A stretch of 50,126 bases of DNA from an uncultured Mycoplasmatota bacterium (GCA_900549285.1 URNW01000008.1:1-50126), one strand, 5' to 3'. Shown: positions 41,778 through 50,126, counted from the first letter of the stretch. Notes: generated by a model not told the origin, from the sequence alone. Program-made: numbers and translations.

Positions 41778-41831
41778 ATTGATTATTCTTTACTTTATTT
41801 ATACTTATAGTTTTATCCTTTGAGAAAAATA

Positions 41832-41860
41832 TTGATTTTTTTCTTTTAAATAGGTATAAT
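41832..41860 (+). promoter_or_regulatory. Promoter of the small membrane-protein gene
   Basis: TTGATT (41832-41837), 17-base spacer, TATAAT (41855-41860), then TAGGAGAG and the ATG at 41880. Confidence 0.85.
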
Positions 41861-41879
41861 TAATAATAGGAGAGAAAAG

Positions 41880-42149
41880 ATGAAAGCAAATATTAAAAAA
41901 GGTGATATTATTAAAGTGGTTATATTGTCAGTTATTATTATTTGGATTATTATTTTTTTCATTGATTATTTTAGAGCTAGACAATCTAAAACGCCTATAT
42001 TTTGTATATCTGAGGAAACAAAAGAGTATGATGATGGTACAGTGTATTCTTGTACAGGTCTTGGTTATAAGATGTTTAAATATGATCGAAGTAGCATTGA
42101 TGCTAGTGTGGAATTTGGACCATTTTTTATTCAAGAAAGAACAGAGTAG
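41880..42149 (+). CDS. Small single-pass membrane protein of unknown function
   Basis: 89 aa. A Lys-rich N-terminus, one membrane segment (about residues 12-28, VVILSVIIIWIIIFFI) and an extracellular part with two cysteines (IFCISEE and VYSCTGLGYKMFKYDR). A good promoter, SD and terminator show it is a real gene. No family recognised. The Cys pair about 19 residues apart could form a disulfide, as in the neighbouring pilin-like proteins. Confidence 0.75.
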   Translation: MKANIKKGDIIKVVILSVIIIWIIIFFIDYFRARQSKTPIFCISEETKEYDDGTVYSCTGLGYKMFKYDRSSIDASVEFGPFFIQERTE

Positions 42150-42160
42150 TTCTTTTTTTT
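42137..42160 (+). terminator. Terminator of the small membrane-protein gene
   Basis: AAGAAC (42137-42142), 6-base loop, GTTCTT (42149-42154), then a long T run. Confidence 0.85.
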
Positions 42161-42195
42161 ATTTACCTATGTTATAATAAATGTGGGTGATGGAA

Positions 42196-42600
42196 ATGCT
42201 TAAAGATAAACGTGGTTGGGGACTCAAAGAAATGCTTATTCTTTCTGGTATTTTGGCTTTATTTTTAATAATTGCTATATATTATATATATACTTTATAT
42301 CAAAGTTTGGATTTAGAAGTAACTCAAAATTATTATCATGATTTAGAAGATAAATTAGAGTATAATGCTCATGTTTATTTAGAGGATTATTATGATAAAA
42401 ATTTAGACAGTACAGGTGTTACAATTACTAGAAGTATTCTTCGGGCTTATGATTTAGATGTTAATTTGAAAGATAATAAGGGGAAAGCTTGTAGTGGTTA
42501 TGTAATTGCTAAAAAAACTCATGGAGAAGAGATTATTAATGCTTATATATCTTGTCCTAATTATATGACTGATGGTTATGAAGATTGGAGAAGTTCATGA
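42196..42600 (+). CDS. Pilin-like protein with a divergent class III signal
   Basis: 134 aa. The start MLKDKRG|WGLKEMLILSGI fits a prepilin peptidase site: Gly7, Trp at +1 and Glu at +5, then a hydrophobic helix (about 12-33). The -10 box TATAAT at 42173-42178 predicts transcript start near 42185, which excludes the ATG at 42181; 42196 is the best start, with GGTGAT before it. Mature part: helix, then KACSGYVIAKK ... NAYISCPNYMTDGY, a CxxY...YxxC module. ATGA overlap with the next gene. Probable pseudopilin or a related anchored protein. Confidence 0.75.
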   Translation: MLKDKRGWGLKEMLILSGILALFLIIAIYYIYTLYQSLDLEVTQNYYHDLEDKLEYNAHVYLEDYYDKNLDSTGVTITRSILRAYDLDVNLKDNKGKACSGYVIAKKTHGEEIINAYISCPNYMTDGYEDWRSS

Positions 42601-42953
42601 AAAAAACGAAAGTTTTATTTATCATATGGGGGATATTAGTTATTATTATTGTTGGCTTATTGACGACAATGGGTTTTATTTTAAAAAGTAAGACAAAAAA
42701 GTATCATGCTTTAGAAGAACAGTTAATTCAAAGTGCTACAAATTATGTGAGTGATCATATGATTCTAAATGAAGAAGAAGTTATTGTAATTGATGCAAAA
42801 CAATTGATAGATGAAGAGTATTTAGAGTCATTAGATGTTAGTGATGATTCTTGTTTGGGTTATGTAATTGTGGAAAACAAAGGCTCTTATGAGTATTCTT
42901 CGTTTATTACTTGTTCTTCTTATACTACTCATGATTATGATAAAAATAAATAA
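42597..42953 (+). CDS. Pilin-like anchored protein with the same two-Cys module
   Basis: 118 aa. ATG 42597 overlaps the upstream stop by 4 bases and has GGAGA before it. One N-terminal membrane segment (about 6-28, LFIIWGILVIIIVGLLTTMG), without a prepilin Gly/Glu site. The rest repeats the layout of its neighbour: YHALEEQLIQSATNYVSD (helix), then SCLGYVIVENKG ... FITCSSYTTHDY. The pair looks like duplicated and diverged partners, perhaps a filament or surface complex. Unknown function. Confidence 0.75.
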   Translation: MKKTKVLFIIWGILVIIIVGLLTTMGFILKSKTKKYHALEEQLIQSATNYVSDHMILNEEEVIVIDAKQLIDEEYLESLDVSDDSCLGYVIVENKGSYEYSSFITCSSYTTHDYDKNK

Positions 42954-42975
42954 GATCGGATATTCCGATCTTATT
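42949..42975. terminator. Bidirectional terminator between pilin-like and ABC genes
   Basis: AATAAGATCGGA (42949-42960) pairs perfectly with TCCGATCTTATT (42964-42975), 12 bp with a 3-base loop. It overlaps both convergent stop codons; T-rich runs lie on either side. Confidence 0.75.
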
Positions 42976-45520
42976 CTGTTCTTAATGCTTCTACTGGATC
43001 TTTTTTACTTGCCATTTTAGCAGGGATTAAACCAGCAATTACGGTTAGTAGAATACTTATGATTACTAGTATTATTGCTCCTCCTATTGGTAATTTGGCA
43101 ATGGATTTTACACCAGCTAAATTATTAATGATCATATTAATTGGTATATTTAATAGTACTGTTAGTAAAATTCCTAATAATCCAGCACAAGCTCCTATAA
43201 TTAAAGTTTCAGCATTAAATACTCTTGATATATCTTTTTTAGAAGCTCCTATACTTCTTAAAATGCCAATTTCTTTCGTTCTTTCAAGTACAGATATATA
43301 AGTAATGATTCCAATCATGATTGAGGATACTATAAGAGAAATACTTACAAATCCCATTAATACATAACTAATAATATCAATGATATTAGAGACTCCACTC
43401 ATCATCACTTCAATAATATCTGTATAAGTAATTTTGTTATCTTCTGTTGTATTGTTATTGTATTCTACAATTAAATCAGCTAGTGCTTCTTTAGAATCGA
43501 AGTCTTTGGCATAAATATTAATTGTACTTGGTTTATCCAGATTTACAATCCCTAATTTTTCTAAATTAGATTCATAGGTTGCTTCAGCATTTTTTTGATA
43601 GTTTTCAAGAATTTTAGCTAATTCACTTTGAGATAAGGAAGCAAGATATTTTTTTTCTTCTCCAGTTAAATTGTTTATGTCAAATTTTTCATTACTAAAT
43701 TCCTTGTTTGTAAAAATATTTATTTCCGTATTCTTTACTTGTTCTTTAGCAATTTCAGTGTTATTAATTTCATTTATTATATATTTTGTTAGTTCGGAAG
43801 TGTATAAAACGCTACCATAATTATTTGTAGATATGGTTTCTTCTTTAGGTTTTATAATTCCTACTACTTTTAATTCTAAGGCTTCTTCTAAAAGTTTAGT
43901 TATATATTCTTCATTGTTACTTTCATCTATCCACAAGTTTCCTTGTTTTCTATAGTAATCAGTATTTAATAATACTTTAAAGGTGGTATTTAGTAGTTCA
44001 TCATATGTATAACTTATTTCTTCTAATTCATTTACTTTTTCACCATTTATCATAGCATTATAGTTTGCTATTAGTTCATCACTATTTAGTAATCCTATAG
44101 AGTATAAAGTATAATCGCTTATATAATTATCTTTATTTACCATTAATACTACTTCATTATAATTTTCTGGTAGATGACCCGCTAAAACATCATATTGTTC
44201 TTTTATTAAATCTCGATTATCTAACATTTCTGAAAACGCATTGTAGGTAGTAGTTCCTCCTGAGAACATGCTACTCATTTCATTCATGGAACTAAAACCT
44301 AATTCATTCATGATTTGATCTGGATTTACAAGTTTATATCCTTCTTCATTTTCTTTATATATATTTAAGTCTAAATTATATGAGTATTGGATTGCATTAC
44401 TATATTCATTAAATTTATTTTGATTATCTTTTATATAAGTTTTAAATGCTTCTAAATTGTTAGATTTTGCACCAGTACTCATTAAGGTTAGCATATCATT
44501 GGTAATATTCATGGAATGAATTTTATTATCTTCTACTTTTTCATAATTAGAACCACTGTCCATTGCTGCATTTAATAATTCTCCTGTATCCATAGTTGTT
44601 TCTTGTAGGGTAATTGGATAGCTAGATAATGTGTCTTCTTCTACTCTATTAATGTAATTTTGCATTCCACTTGATAGAGAAAGAATAAGAGCAATACCAA
44701 TAATTCCAATAGAACCTGCGAAAGCTGTTAATATGGTTCTTCCCTTTTTGGTTAATAAATTATTTAAGCTTAATGATAATGCTGTTAAAAAAGACATATT
44801 GGTTTTTTTGGTTTTTTCTTGATTAGAATTTTCTTCTGAACCATCAAAAGGTTTAGAGTCATCTATTACTGATCCATCTAATAATTTTATGATTCTTGTC
44901 GAATATTTTTCAGCTAGATCTGGATTATGAGTAACCATAATTACTAATTTAGTTTTAGAAATTTCTTTTAGTAATTCCATGATTTGGATGCTTGTTTTGG
45001 TATCTAATGCACCAGTTGGTTCATCAGCAAGTAAAATATCTGGATCAGATACCAACGCTCTAGCAATGGCCACTCTTTGCATTTGCCCGCCACTCATTTG
45101 ATTGGGCTTTTTATGGATTTGATCTTCAAGACCTACATCCTTTAAAGCTTTCTTAGCTCTTTTTTTTCTTTCTGATTTACTTGTTCCTGCTAAAGTTAAG
45201 GCAAGTTCAACGTTTGCTAGTACGGTTTGATGGGGAATTAAGTTATAGTTTTGAAAGACAAAACCAATACTATGATTACGATAAGTATCCCAATCTTTAT
45301 CCTTGAAATTTTTAGTGGATTTACCATTTATGATTAAATCTCCTGTTGTATATCCATCTAATCCTCCAATAATATTTAGAAGGGTTGTTTTACCACACCC
45401 TGATGGACCTAAAATACTTACAAACTCGGTTTCACGAAATTTTAAATTAATTCCTTTTAGGGCACTCACACTATTTGTACCACTTAAGTACTTTTTGGTT
45501 ATTTTTTTAAGTTCTAACAT
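42971..45520 (-). CDS. ABC transporter, ATPase fused to FtsX-type permease (MacB-like)
   Basis: 849 aa. N-terminal ATPase (1-225): Walker A GPSGCGKTT, Q-loop FVFQNYNL, signature MSGGQMQRVAIARAL, Walker B ILLADEPTGALD, H-loop THNPDLAEK. After a hinge, one membrane segment (about 262-285), a ~430-aa extracellular domain with no recognised family, and three C-terminal membrane segments with the FtsX domain (LVSSIMIGIITYISVLERTK ... EIGILRSIGASKKDISRVFN). MacB-type mechanotransmission rather than substrate passage is expected; related proteins export antimicrobial peptides or sense them. Own promoter. Ends MASKKDPVEALRTE as is usual. Confidence 0.93.
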   Translation of the reverse strand: MLELKKITKKYLSGTNSVSALKGINLKFRETEFVSILGPSGCGKTTLLNIIGGLDGYTTGDLIINGKSTKNFKDKDWDTYRNHSIGFVFQNYNLIPHQTVLANVELALTLAGTSKSERKKRAKKALKDVGLEDQIHKKPNQMSGGQMQRVAIARALVSDPDILLADEPTGALDTKTSIQIMELLKEISKTKLVIMVTHNPDLAEKYSTRIIKLLDGSVIDDSKPFDGSEENSNQEKTKKTNMSFLTALSLSLNNLLTKKGRTILTAFAGSIGIIGIALILSLSSGMQNYINRVEEDTLSSYPITLQETTMDTGELLNAAMDSGSNYEKVEDNKIHSMNITNDMLTLMSTGAKSNNLEAFKTYIKDNQNKFNEYSNAIQYSYNLDLNIYKENEEGYKLVNPDQIMNELGFSSMNEMSSMFSGGTTTYNAFSEMLDNRDLIKEQYDVLAGHLPENYNEVVLMVNKDNYISDYTLYSIGLLNSDELIANYNAMINGEKVNELEEISYTYDELLNTTFKVLLNTDYYRKQGNLWIDESNNEEYITKLLEEALELKVVGIIKPKEETISTNNYGSVLYTSELTKYIINEINNTEIAKEQVKNTEINIFTNKEFSNEKFDINNLTGEEKKYLASLSQSELAKILENYQKNAEATYESNLEKLGIVNLDKPSTINIYAKDFDSKEALADLIVEYNNNTTEDNKITYTDIIEVMMSGVSNIIDIISYVLMGFVSISLIVSSIMIGIITYISVLERTKEIGILRSIGASKKDISRVFNAETLIIGACAGLLGILLTVLLNIPINMIINNLAGVKSIAKLPIGGAIILVIISILLTVIAGLIPAKMASKKDPVEALRTE

Positions 45521-45558
45521 AATTATCCTTTCTTTATCTTTTTTTTAGATACATTATG

Positions 45559-45587
45559 ATTATATGCTTTTTAGAAAAAATAGTCAA
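45559..45587 (-). promoter_or_regulatory. Promoter of the ABC transporter gene
   Basis: Minus strand: TTGACT (45587-45582), 17-base spacer, TATAAT (45564-45559). The start codon at 45520 has AAAGGATA upstream. Confidence 0.85.
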
Positions 45588-45654
45588 TTATTAGATTTAT
45601 TACTTGGATAGATGAATATGAATCAAATCATTCTAGTTTTTACTTTATAGGATA

Positions 45655-45684
45655 AAACTAAAAGGAATTTACTTTTTTTAGTTT
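45655..45684. repeat. 9-bp inverted repeat between ABC gene and rpsL promoter
   Basis: AAACTAAAA (45655-45663) and TTTTAGTTT (45676-45684) form a stem just upstream of the rpsL -35. A third related element TAGTTTT occurs at 45634-45640. Terminator-like toward rpsL or an upstream element; no other feature seen in 45588-45693. Confidence 0.5.
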
Positions 45685-45693
45685 AAAAAATGC

Positions 45694-45723
45694 TTGACAT
45701 TGCATAGGATATAATGTTATAGT
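45694..45723 (+). promoter_or_regulatory. Promoter of the str operon
   Basis: TTGACA (45694-45699), 18-base spacer, TATAGT (45718-45723) preceded by TGT, an extended -10. Transcript start near 45730. Confidence 0.8.
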
Positions 45724-45742
45724 AATACTGCATTTTAAATTG

Positions 45743-45798
45743 GTTCTACCTATGTAGAACTATATTTAATAGAAATTCTGATACACCAGGATGTGTGT
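45743..45798 (+). promoter_or_regulatory. Structured leader of rpsL
   Basis: Two hairpins: GTTCTAC-CTAT-GTAGAAC (45743-45760) and ATACAC-CAGGAT-GTGTGT (45781-45798), the second directly before the SD. CTGATACAC (45778-45786) is identical to a 9-mer in the rpsJ leader. In E. coli S7 represses this operon; the binding protein here is not known. Confidence 0.6.
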
Positions 45799-45818
45799 TA
45801 ATGGAAGGAGGAAAATAA

Positions 45819-46232
45819 ATGCCAACATTTAATCAACTTGTTAGAAAGAACAGAAAGGATAAAACTAGAAAAAGTAAATCTCCAGTTTTAAACGTAGGTT
45901 ATAATGCTTTAGAAAGAAAACAAAATGATGCTAAAGGACCTCAAAAACGTGGTGTATGTACTCGTGTTGGAACTAAAACACCAAAGAAACCTAACTCAGC
46001 TTTAAGAAAATATGCTCGTGTAAGACTTTCAAATGGTAAAGAAGTGGATTGCTATATTCCAGGCGAAGGACATAATTTACAAGAACATAGTGTTGTCTTA
46101 GTAAGAGGTGGACGTGTTAAAGACTTAATCGGTGTTCGTTATCATATTATTCGTGGAACACTTGATACTCAAGGTGTTAATAACCGTAAACAAGGCCGTA
46201 GTAAATATGGTACTAAAAAACCAAAAAATTAA
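45819..46232 (+). CDS. rpsL: 30S ribosomal protein S12
   Basis: S12 of the decoding centre. 137 aa, with TPKKPNSALRKYARVRLSNG and the VVLVRGGRVKDLIGVRYHII segment. The two lysines whose change gives streptomycin resistance (K in TPKKPNSA, K in GRVKDL) are both wild type, so sensitivity at this site is expected. SD GGAAGGAGG. First gene of the str operon. Confidence 0.98.
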   Translation: MPTFNQLVRKNRKDKTRKSKSPVLNVGYNALERKQNDAKGPQKRGVCTRVGTKTPKKPNSALRKYARVRLSNGKEVDCYIPGEGHNLQEHSVVLVRGGRVKDLIGVRYHIIRGTLDTQGVNNRKQGRSKYGTKKPKN

Positions 46233-46251
46233 TTAAGAAAGGAGAATAATC

Positions 46252-46719
46252 ATGCGTAAAAGACGTGCAATAAAAAGAGATGTTTTGCCAGATTCTATTT
46301 ATAACTCAAAACTTGTTACTAAACTTGTTAATACAGTTATGAAAGATGGTAAAAAAGGTACTGCTGAGTCAATTGTTTATGAAGCATTTGATATTATTAA
46401 AGAAAAAACTGATAAAGATCCAATGGAAATATTTAATCAGGCTTTAGAAAATGTTGAACCAGCTTTAGAAGTTAAGTCTAGAAGAGTTGGTGGATCTAAT
46501 TATCAAGTTCCAGTTGAAGTTAGTGAAACTCGTAAAAAAACTTTAGCTTTTCGTTGGATTGTAAACTATGCAAAAACAAGAAATGGAAAGGGAATGGCCA
46601 TTAATCTAGCTAATGAATTAATTGATGCTGCTAACGGTGTTGGTGGTGCAGTTAAAAGAAGAGAAGATACTCATAAAATGGCAGAAGCAAATAAAGCATT
46701 TGCTCATTATAGATGGTAA
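46252..46719 (+). CDS. rpsG: 30S ribosomal protein S7
   Basis: S7 nucleates assembly of the 30S head and lines the E-site mRNA path. 155 aa: MRKRRAIKRDVLPDSIYNSK, LENVEPALEVKSRRVGGSNY and HKMAEANKAFAHYRW. SD AGAAAGGAGA. It is separated from fusA by five bases and no clear new SD. Confidence 0.98.
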   Translation: MRKRRAIKRDVLPDSIYNSKLVTKLVNTVMKDGKKGTAESIVYEAFDIIKEKTDKDPMEIFNQALENVEPALEVKSRRVGGSNYQVPVEVSETRKKTLAFRWIVNYAKTRNGKGMAINLANELIDAANGVGGAVKRREDTHKMAEANKAFAHYRW

Positions 46720-46724
46720 TTAAT

Positions 46725-48797
46725 ATGGCAAGAGATGTATCTTTAGATAAAATAAGAAATATTGGTATTATGGCACATATTGATGCTGGAAAAACCACAA
46801 CTACAGAAAGAATTTTATTCCATACAGGTATTACTCATAAAATTGGGGAAACTCATGATGGTGAATCACAAATGGACTGGATGGATCAAGAGAAGGAAAG
46901 AGGTATTACAATTACTAGTGCAGCAACTACTGCTCATTGGAAGGGATATCGTTTAAATATTATTGATACTCCAGGACACGTAGACTTTACAATTGAAGTA
47001 CAACGTTCTTTAAGAGTACTTGATGGTGCTGTTGCTTTAATTGATGCTCAAGCTGGTGTTGAACCTCAAACTGAAACAGTTTGGAGACAAGCTAATGAGT
47101 ATAAAGTTCCTAGAATGATTTGTGCTAATAAAATGGGTAAAATGGGTGCAGATTTCTATTATAGTTTAAAAACTATAAAGGATCGTTTAGGTGCTAAAGC
47201 TGCTCCTATTGAGCTTCCTATTGGTGCTGAATCAGAATTTAGAGGAGTAATTGATTTAGTTACTCGTAAAGCTATTGAATTTGATGGAAGTGAGCATGAA
47301 AATGCTATAGAAATCGAAATTCCATCTGATATGAAGGATAAAGTGGAAGAATATCGTACACTCTTAATTGAATCTGTTGCAGATTATGATGAAGAATTGA
47401 TGATGAAATATTTAGATGGAGCTGAAATTACAGAAGATGAATTGAAGGCTGCTATTCGTAAAGCTACTTTATCAGTTGAATTTTTCCCTGTATTATGTGC
47501 TGATGCTTTAAGTAATAAAGGTATTAAACCATTACTTGATGCTATTGTTGCATATTTACCTAGTCCACTTGATGTAGAAGCTATTTTGTGTACAGATAAA
47601 GATGGTAATGATGTTTTACGTCATCCAAGTGATTCTGAACCATTTACAGCTTTAGCATTTAAGATTATGACTGATCCTTATGTAGGTAGACTTTCATTCT
47701 TCCGTGTATACTCTGGTGTACTTAAAAGTGGTTCTTATGTTTTAAATTCTACTAAGGGAGAAAAAGAAAGAATCGGTCGTATTTTGCAGATGCATGCTAA
47801 TCAAAGAAAAGAAATTACTGAGGTTTATGCAGGTGAAATTGCAGCTGCTGTAGGTCTTAAAAATACAACTACTGCTGATACTTTATGTGATGAGAAACAT
47901 CCATGTATCATGAAAGGTATGGAGTTCCCAGAACCAGTTATTGATATTGCTATTGAACCAAAAAGTAAAAATGATCAAGATAAAATGGCTTTAGCTATTC
48001 AAAAATTGGTTGAAGAAGATCCAACTTTAAGAGTTAAGACGGATCATGAAACTGGTCAAACTGTACTTTCTGGTATGGGTGAGTTACACTTAGATATCAT
48101 TATTGATCGTATGAGAAGAGAATTTAATGTAGAGTGTAATAGTGGTAAACCACAAGTTGCTTATCGTGAAACAATTAAGAAAGCTGGAGAATGTGAAGGT
48201 AAGTATATTAAACAATCTGGAGGACGTGGACAATATGGACATGTTTGGATTAAATTTGAACCTAATCCAGATAAGGGATATGAATTTGTGGATGCTATTG
48301 TTGGTGGTGTTGTTCCACGTGAATATATACCAGTAACAGATAAGGGATTACAAGAAGCTATGGCTGGTGGAATCCTAGCTGGATATCCAATGGTAGATGT
48401 TAAAGCTACATTGTTTGATGGTTCTTATCATGATGTAGACTCATCAGAAATGGCATTTAAAATCGCAGCTTCTATGGCTTTAAAAGAAGCTAAGAATAAA
48501 TGTAATCCAGTACTTCTTGAACCAATTATGAGTGTAGAAGTAATTGTTCCAGATGAATATATGGGTAATGTTATGGGAGATTTAACAAGCCGTCGTGGTA
48601 AGCCAATGGGACAAGAATCTCGCGGTAATGCCCTATCTATTAAAGCAATGGTTCCTTTAGCTGAAATGTTTGGGTATGCTACAAGTTTACGTAGTAATAC
48701 TCAAGGACGTGGAAATTTCACAATGACTCTTGATCATTATGAAGAAGTTCCTAAGTCTATTGCTGAGGAAATTATAAAAAAGAATAGTGTTAATTAA
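46725..48797 (+). CDS. fusA: Elongation factor G
   Basis: Translocation GTPase of the ribosome. 690 aa: G1 AHIDAGKTT, G2 region RGITITSAATT, G3 DTPGHVDF, G4 NKMGK (NKMD-type), domains II-V with QYGHVWIKFEP and PMGQESRGN. ATG 46725 (MARDVSLDKIRNIGI) fits the family; the in-frame ATG at 46713 overlaps rpsG. The SD is weak (TAATTAATATG), so coupling to rpsG is likely. The fourth G motif reads NKMGKMGAD rather than NKMDRTGAD. Confidence 0.97.
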   Translation: MARDVSLDKIRNIGIMAHIDAGKTTTTERILFHTGITHKIGETHDGESQMDWMDQEKERGITITSAATTAHWKGYRLNIIDTPGHVDFTIEVQRSLRVLDGAVALIDAQAGVEPQTETVWRQANEYKVPRMICANKMGKMGADFYYSLKTIKDRLGAKAAPIELPIGAESEFRGVIDLVTRKAIEFDGSEHENAIEIEIPSDMKDKVEEYRTLLIESVADYDEELMMKYLDGAEITEDELKAAIRKATLSVEFFPVLCADALSNKGIKPLLDAIVAYLPSPLDVEAILCTDKDGNDVLRHPSDSEPFTALAFKIMTDPYVGRLSFFRVYSGVLKSGSYVLNSTKGEKERIGRILQMHANQRKEITEVYAGEIAAAVGLKNTTTADTLCDEKHPCIMKGMEFPEPVIDIAIEPKSKNDQDKMALAIQKLVEEDPTLRVKTDHETGQTVLSGMGELHLDIIIDRMRREFNVECNSGKPQVAYRETIKKAGECEGKYIKQSGGRGQYGHVWIKFEPNPDKGYEFVDAIVGGVVPREYIPVTDKGLQEAMAGGILAGYPMVDVKATLFDGSYHDVDSSEMAFKIAASMALKEAKNKCNPVLLEPIMSVEVIVPDEYMGNVMGDLTSRRGKPMGQESRGNALSIKAMVPLAEMFGYATSLRSNTQGRGNFTMTLDHYEEVPKSIAEEIIKKNSVN

Positions 48798-48826
48798 AAT
48801 TTGACACGTTAAATAACGAATAATAC

Positions 48827-48855
48827 TTGAAAAATATTCAAGCATTAGATAAAAT
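48827..48855 (+). promoter_or_regulatory. Possible separate promoter of tuf
   Basis: TTGAAA (48827-48832), 17-base spacer, TAAAAT (48850-48855), overlapping the hairpin CTTGAA/TTCAAG (48826-48842). A better -35 (TTGACA, 48801-48806) lacks a well placed -10 but lies beside a palindrome CGTTA-AA-TAACG (48807-48818). tuf probably has its own promoter besides read-through. Confidence 0.55.
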
Positions 48856-48886
48856 ATAATAGTAAATATTGAAAGGAGAAAAAAAT

Positions 48887-50053
48887 ATGGCAAGAGAAAA
48901 ATTTGATCGTTCAAAAGAGCATGTTAATATTGGTACTATTGGACACGTTGACCATGGTAAAACAACATTAACTGCTGCGATTACAAAATATTTTGGACAC
49001 TTTGTTGATTATGCAGATATCGATAAAGCTCCAGAAGAAAGGGAAAGAGGTATTACAATTAATACAGCTCACGTTGAGTATGAAACTGAAAAACGTCATT
49101 ATGCTCACGTTGATTGTCCAGGACATGCTGATTATGTTAAAAACATGATTACTGGTGCTGCTCAAATGGATGGTGCTATTCTTGTAGTTTCTGCTGCAGA
49201 TGGACCTATGCCTCAAACAAGAGAACATATTCTTTTAGCTCGTCAAGTTGGTGTACCTAAAATTGTTGTTTATATGAACAAATGCGACCAAGTTGATGAT
49301 CCAGAATTACTAGATTTAGTAGAAATGGAAATTAGAGAATTACTTGGAGAATATGGATTTGATTCAGAATGTCCAATCATTCGTGGATCTGCTTTAAAAG
49401 CACTTGAAGGTGATGAAGCTGCTGCTCAATCTATTCGTGATTTAATTGCTGCAGTTGACTCTTATATTGATGCTCCAGTTCGTGATACTGAAAAACCTTT
49501 CTTAATGAGTATTGAAGATGTATTCACTATTTCAGGACGTGGTACTGTTGTTACAGGACGTGTTGAAAGAGGTAAATTAAATCTTAACGACGAAGTTGAA
49601 ATCGTAGGACTTAAACCTACAAAGAAAACTGTTGTTACTGGTATTGAAATGTTTAGAAAATCACTTGATTTTGCTCAAGCTGGTGATAATGCTGGTGTTC
49701 TACTTCGTGGTGTTGCTCGTGATGAAGTTGAACGTGGACAAGTTCTTGCTAAACCAGGAAGTGTTACTCCTCATCATAAGTTCAAAGCTAGTGTGTATGT
49801 ACTTTCTAAAGAAGAAGGCGGACGTCATACTCCATTCTTCTCAAACTACAGACCACAATTCTATTTCAGAACTACAGATGTTACTGGTGTAATTGAACTT
49901 CCAGCTGGTGTTGAAATGGTTATGCCTGGTGATAATGTTGACATGACTGTTGAATTAATTGCTCCAGTTGCACTTGAAAATGGTACTAAGTTCTCTATCC
50001 GTGAAGGTGGACGTACTGTTGGTGCTGGTGTAGTATCAGAAATTATTGAATAA
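48887..50053 (+). CDS. tuf: Elongation factor Tu
   Basis: Delivers aminoacyl-tRNA to the A site. 388 aa: GHVDHGKTTLTAAITKYFG (P-loop), ERERGITINTAHVEYET, HVDCPGHADYVKNM, MNKCDQVDD, then domains II and III. Start ATG 48887 (MAREKFDRSKEHVNIGTIGH) is set by GAAAGGAG; the in-frame TTG at 48869 lies before the SD. Length 388 is slightly below the usual 393-395. Ends with FSIREGGRTVGAGVVSEIIE. Terminator follows. Confidence 0.99.
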   Translation: MAREKFDRSKEHVNIGTIGHVDHGKTTLTAAITKYFGHFVDYADIDKAPEERERGITINTAHVEYETEKRHYAHVDCPGHADYVKNMITGAAQMDGAILVVSAADGPMPQTREHILLARQVGVPKIVVYMNKCDQVDDPELLDLVEMEIRELLGEYGFDSECPIIRGSALKALEGDEAAAQSIRDLIAAVDSYIDAPVRDTEKPFLMSIEDVFTISGRGTVVTGRVERGKLNLNDEVEIVGLKPTKKTVVTGIEMFRKSLDFAQAGDNAGVLLRGVARDEVERGQVLAKPGSVTPHHKFKASVYVLSKEEGGRHTPFFSNYRPQFYFRTTDVTGVIELPAGVEMVMPGDNVDMTVELIAPVALENGTKFSIREGGRTVGAGVVSEIIE

Positions 50054-50086
50054 TAAAAATAGAACCTAAAAATGAAGTGATATGAT

Positions 50087-50126
50087 AAAAGTAGACAAAG
50101 AGAAAAACACTCTAGTCTACTTTTTT
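50087..50126 (+). terminator. Terminator of the str operon/tuf
   Basis: AAAAGTAGAC (50087-50096) pairs with GTCTACTTTT (50115-50124); an inner AGAG/CTCT stem (50099-50102/50110-50113) closes the loop. The T run reaches the window edge. Confidence 0.9.

Noticed and set aside
41902..42177. Second open frame overlapping the small membrane-protein gene
   Set aside because: It lacks an SD, while the 41880 frame has a promoter, SD and terminator in the right places.

Overview
The window is about 50 kb of a compact, AT-rich chromosome (roughly 30% G+C). It uses the standard bacterial code: TGG encodes Trp, and TGA occurs only as a stop. Ribosome-binding sites are strong (AGGAGG, GGTGAT), promoters are sigma-A type (TTGACA-17-TATAAT), and terminators are short hairpins with T tracts. 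Zn-type S14, Cys-type L36, Zn-type adenylate kinase, the S10-spc-alpha gene order and a Bacillus-type LexA box point to a Bacillota/Bacilli lineage. The low G+C, reduced operons and Asn/Lys-rich surface proteins suggest an uncultured gut relative such as the RF39/Erysipelotrichia-like groups; this placement is inference.

Layout. 1-1471: 3' part of a gene with an amidoligase domain. 1526-15564: promoter, structured leader and the merged S10-spc-alpha operon (rpsJ to rplQ, with secY, adk, map, infA, rpmJ, rpoA), lacking rpmD (L30). 15538-18895: three leftward genes (VanY-like carboxypeptidase, HAAS/DUF1700 membrane protein, unknown 557-aa protein). 19055-22563: prepilin-like protein, tdk, rnr, smpB. 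22571-25967: leftward DUF308 membrane protein and uvrA, the latter with a LexA box inside its promoter. 26145-28775: an unknown protein and a large anchored BIG2 surface protein. 28843-32586: a small ribbon-helix-helix-like gene, then tsaE-tsaB-rimI-dinD-tsaD, with dinD inserted in the t6A cluster. 32583-39231 is the accessory region: tandem XRE regulator, an anchored protein with a GC-shifted variable-looking C-terminus resembling a target of a diversity-generating retroelement (DGR), a decayed transposase, a MutS-domain-I-like small protein, a lipoprotein GH25 lysozyme, and a two-gene ATPase plus TOPRIM-like pair resembling a defence module. 39256-41777: rplK-rplA with an L1-binding site in the leader, then rplJ-rplL with an L10-type leader. 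41880-42953: small membrane and pilin-like proteins. 42971-45520: leftward MacB-type ABC transporter. 45694-50124: str operon (rpsL, rpsG, fusA) and tuf with its terminator.

How it fits together. About half of the window is translation machinery with ribosomal-protein autoregulation visible in the leaders (S10, L11/L1, L10, S12). The usual neighbours secE-nusG and rpoBC are absent around rplKAJL; accessory genes flank it instead. The most unusual material is at 32.6-39.2 kb: a probable in-trans DGR target, a probable ATPase/TOPRIM immunity pair, and insertion-sequence debris between them. A second theme is a scattered family of anchored or pilin-like proteins sharing a two-cysteine module (19.0, 27.0, 42.2 and 42.6 kb).
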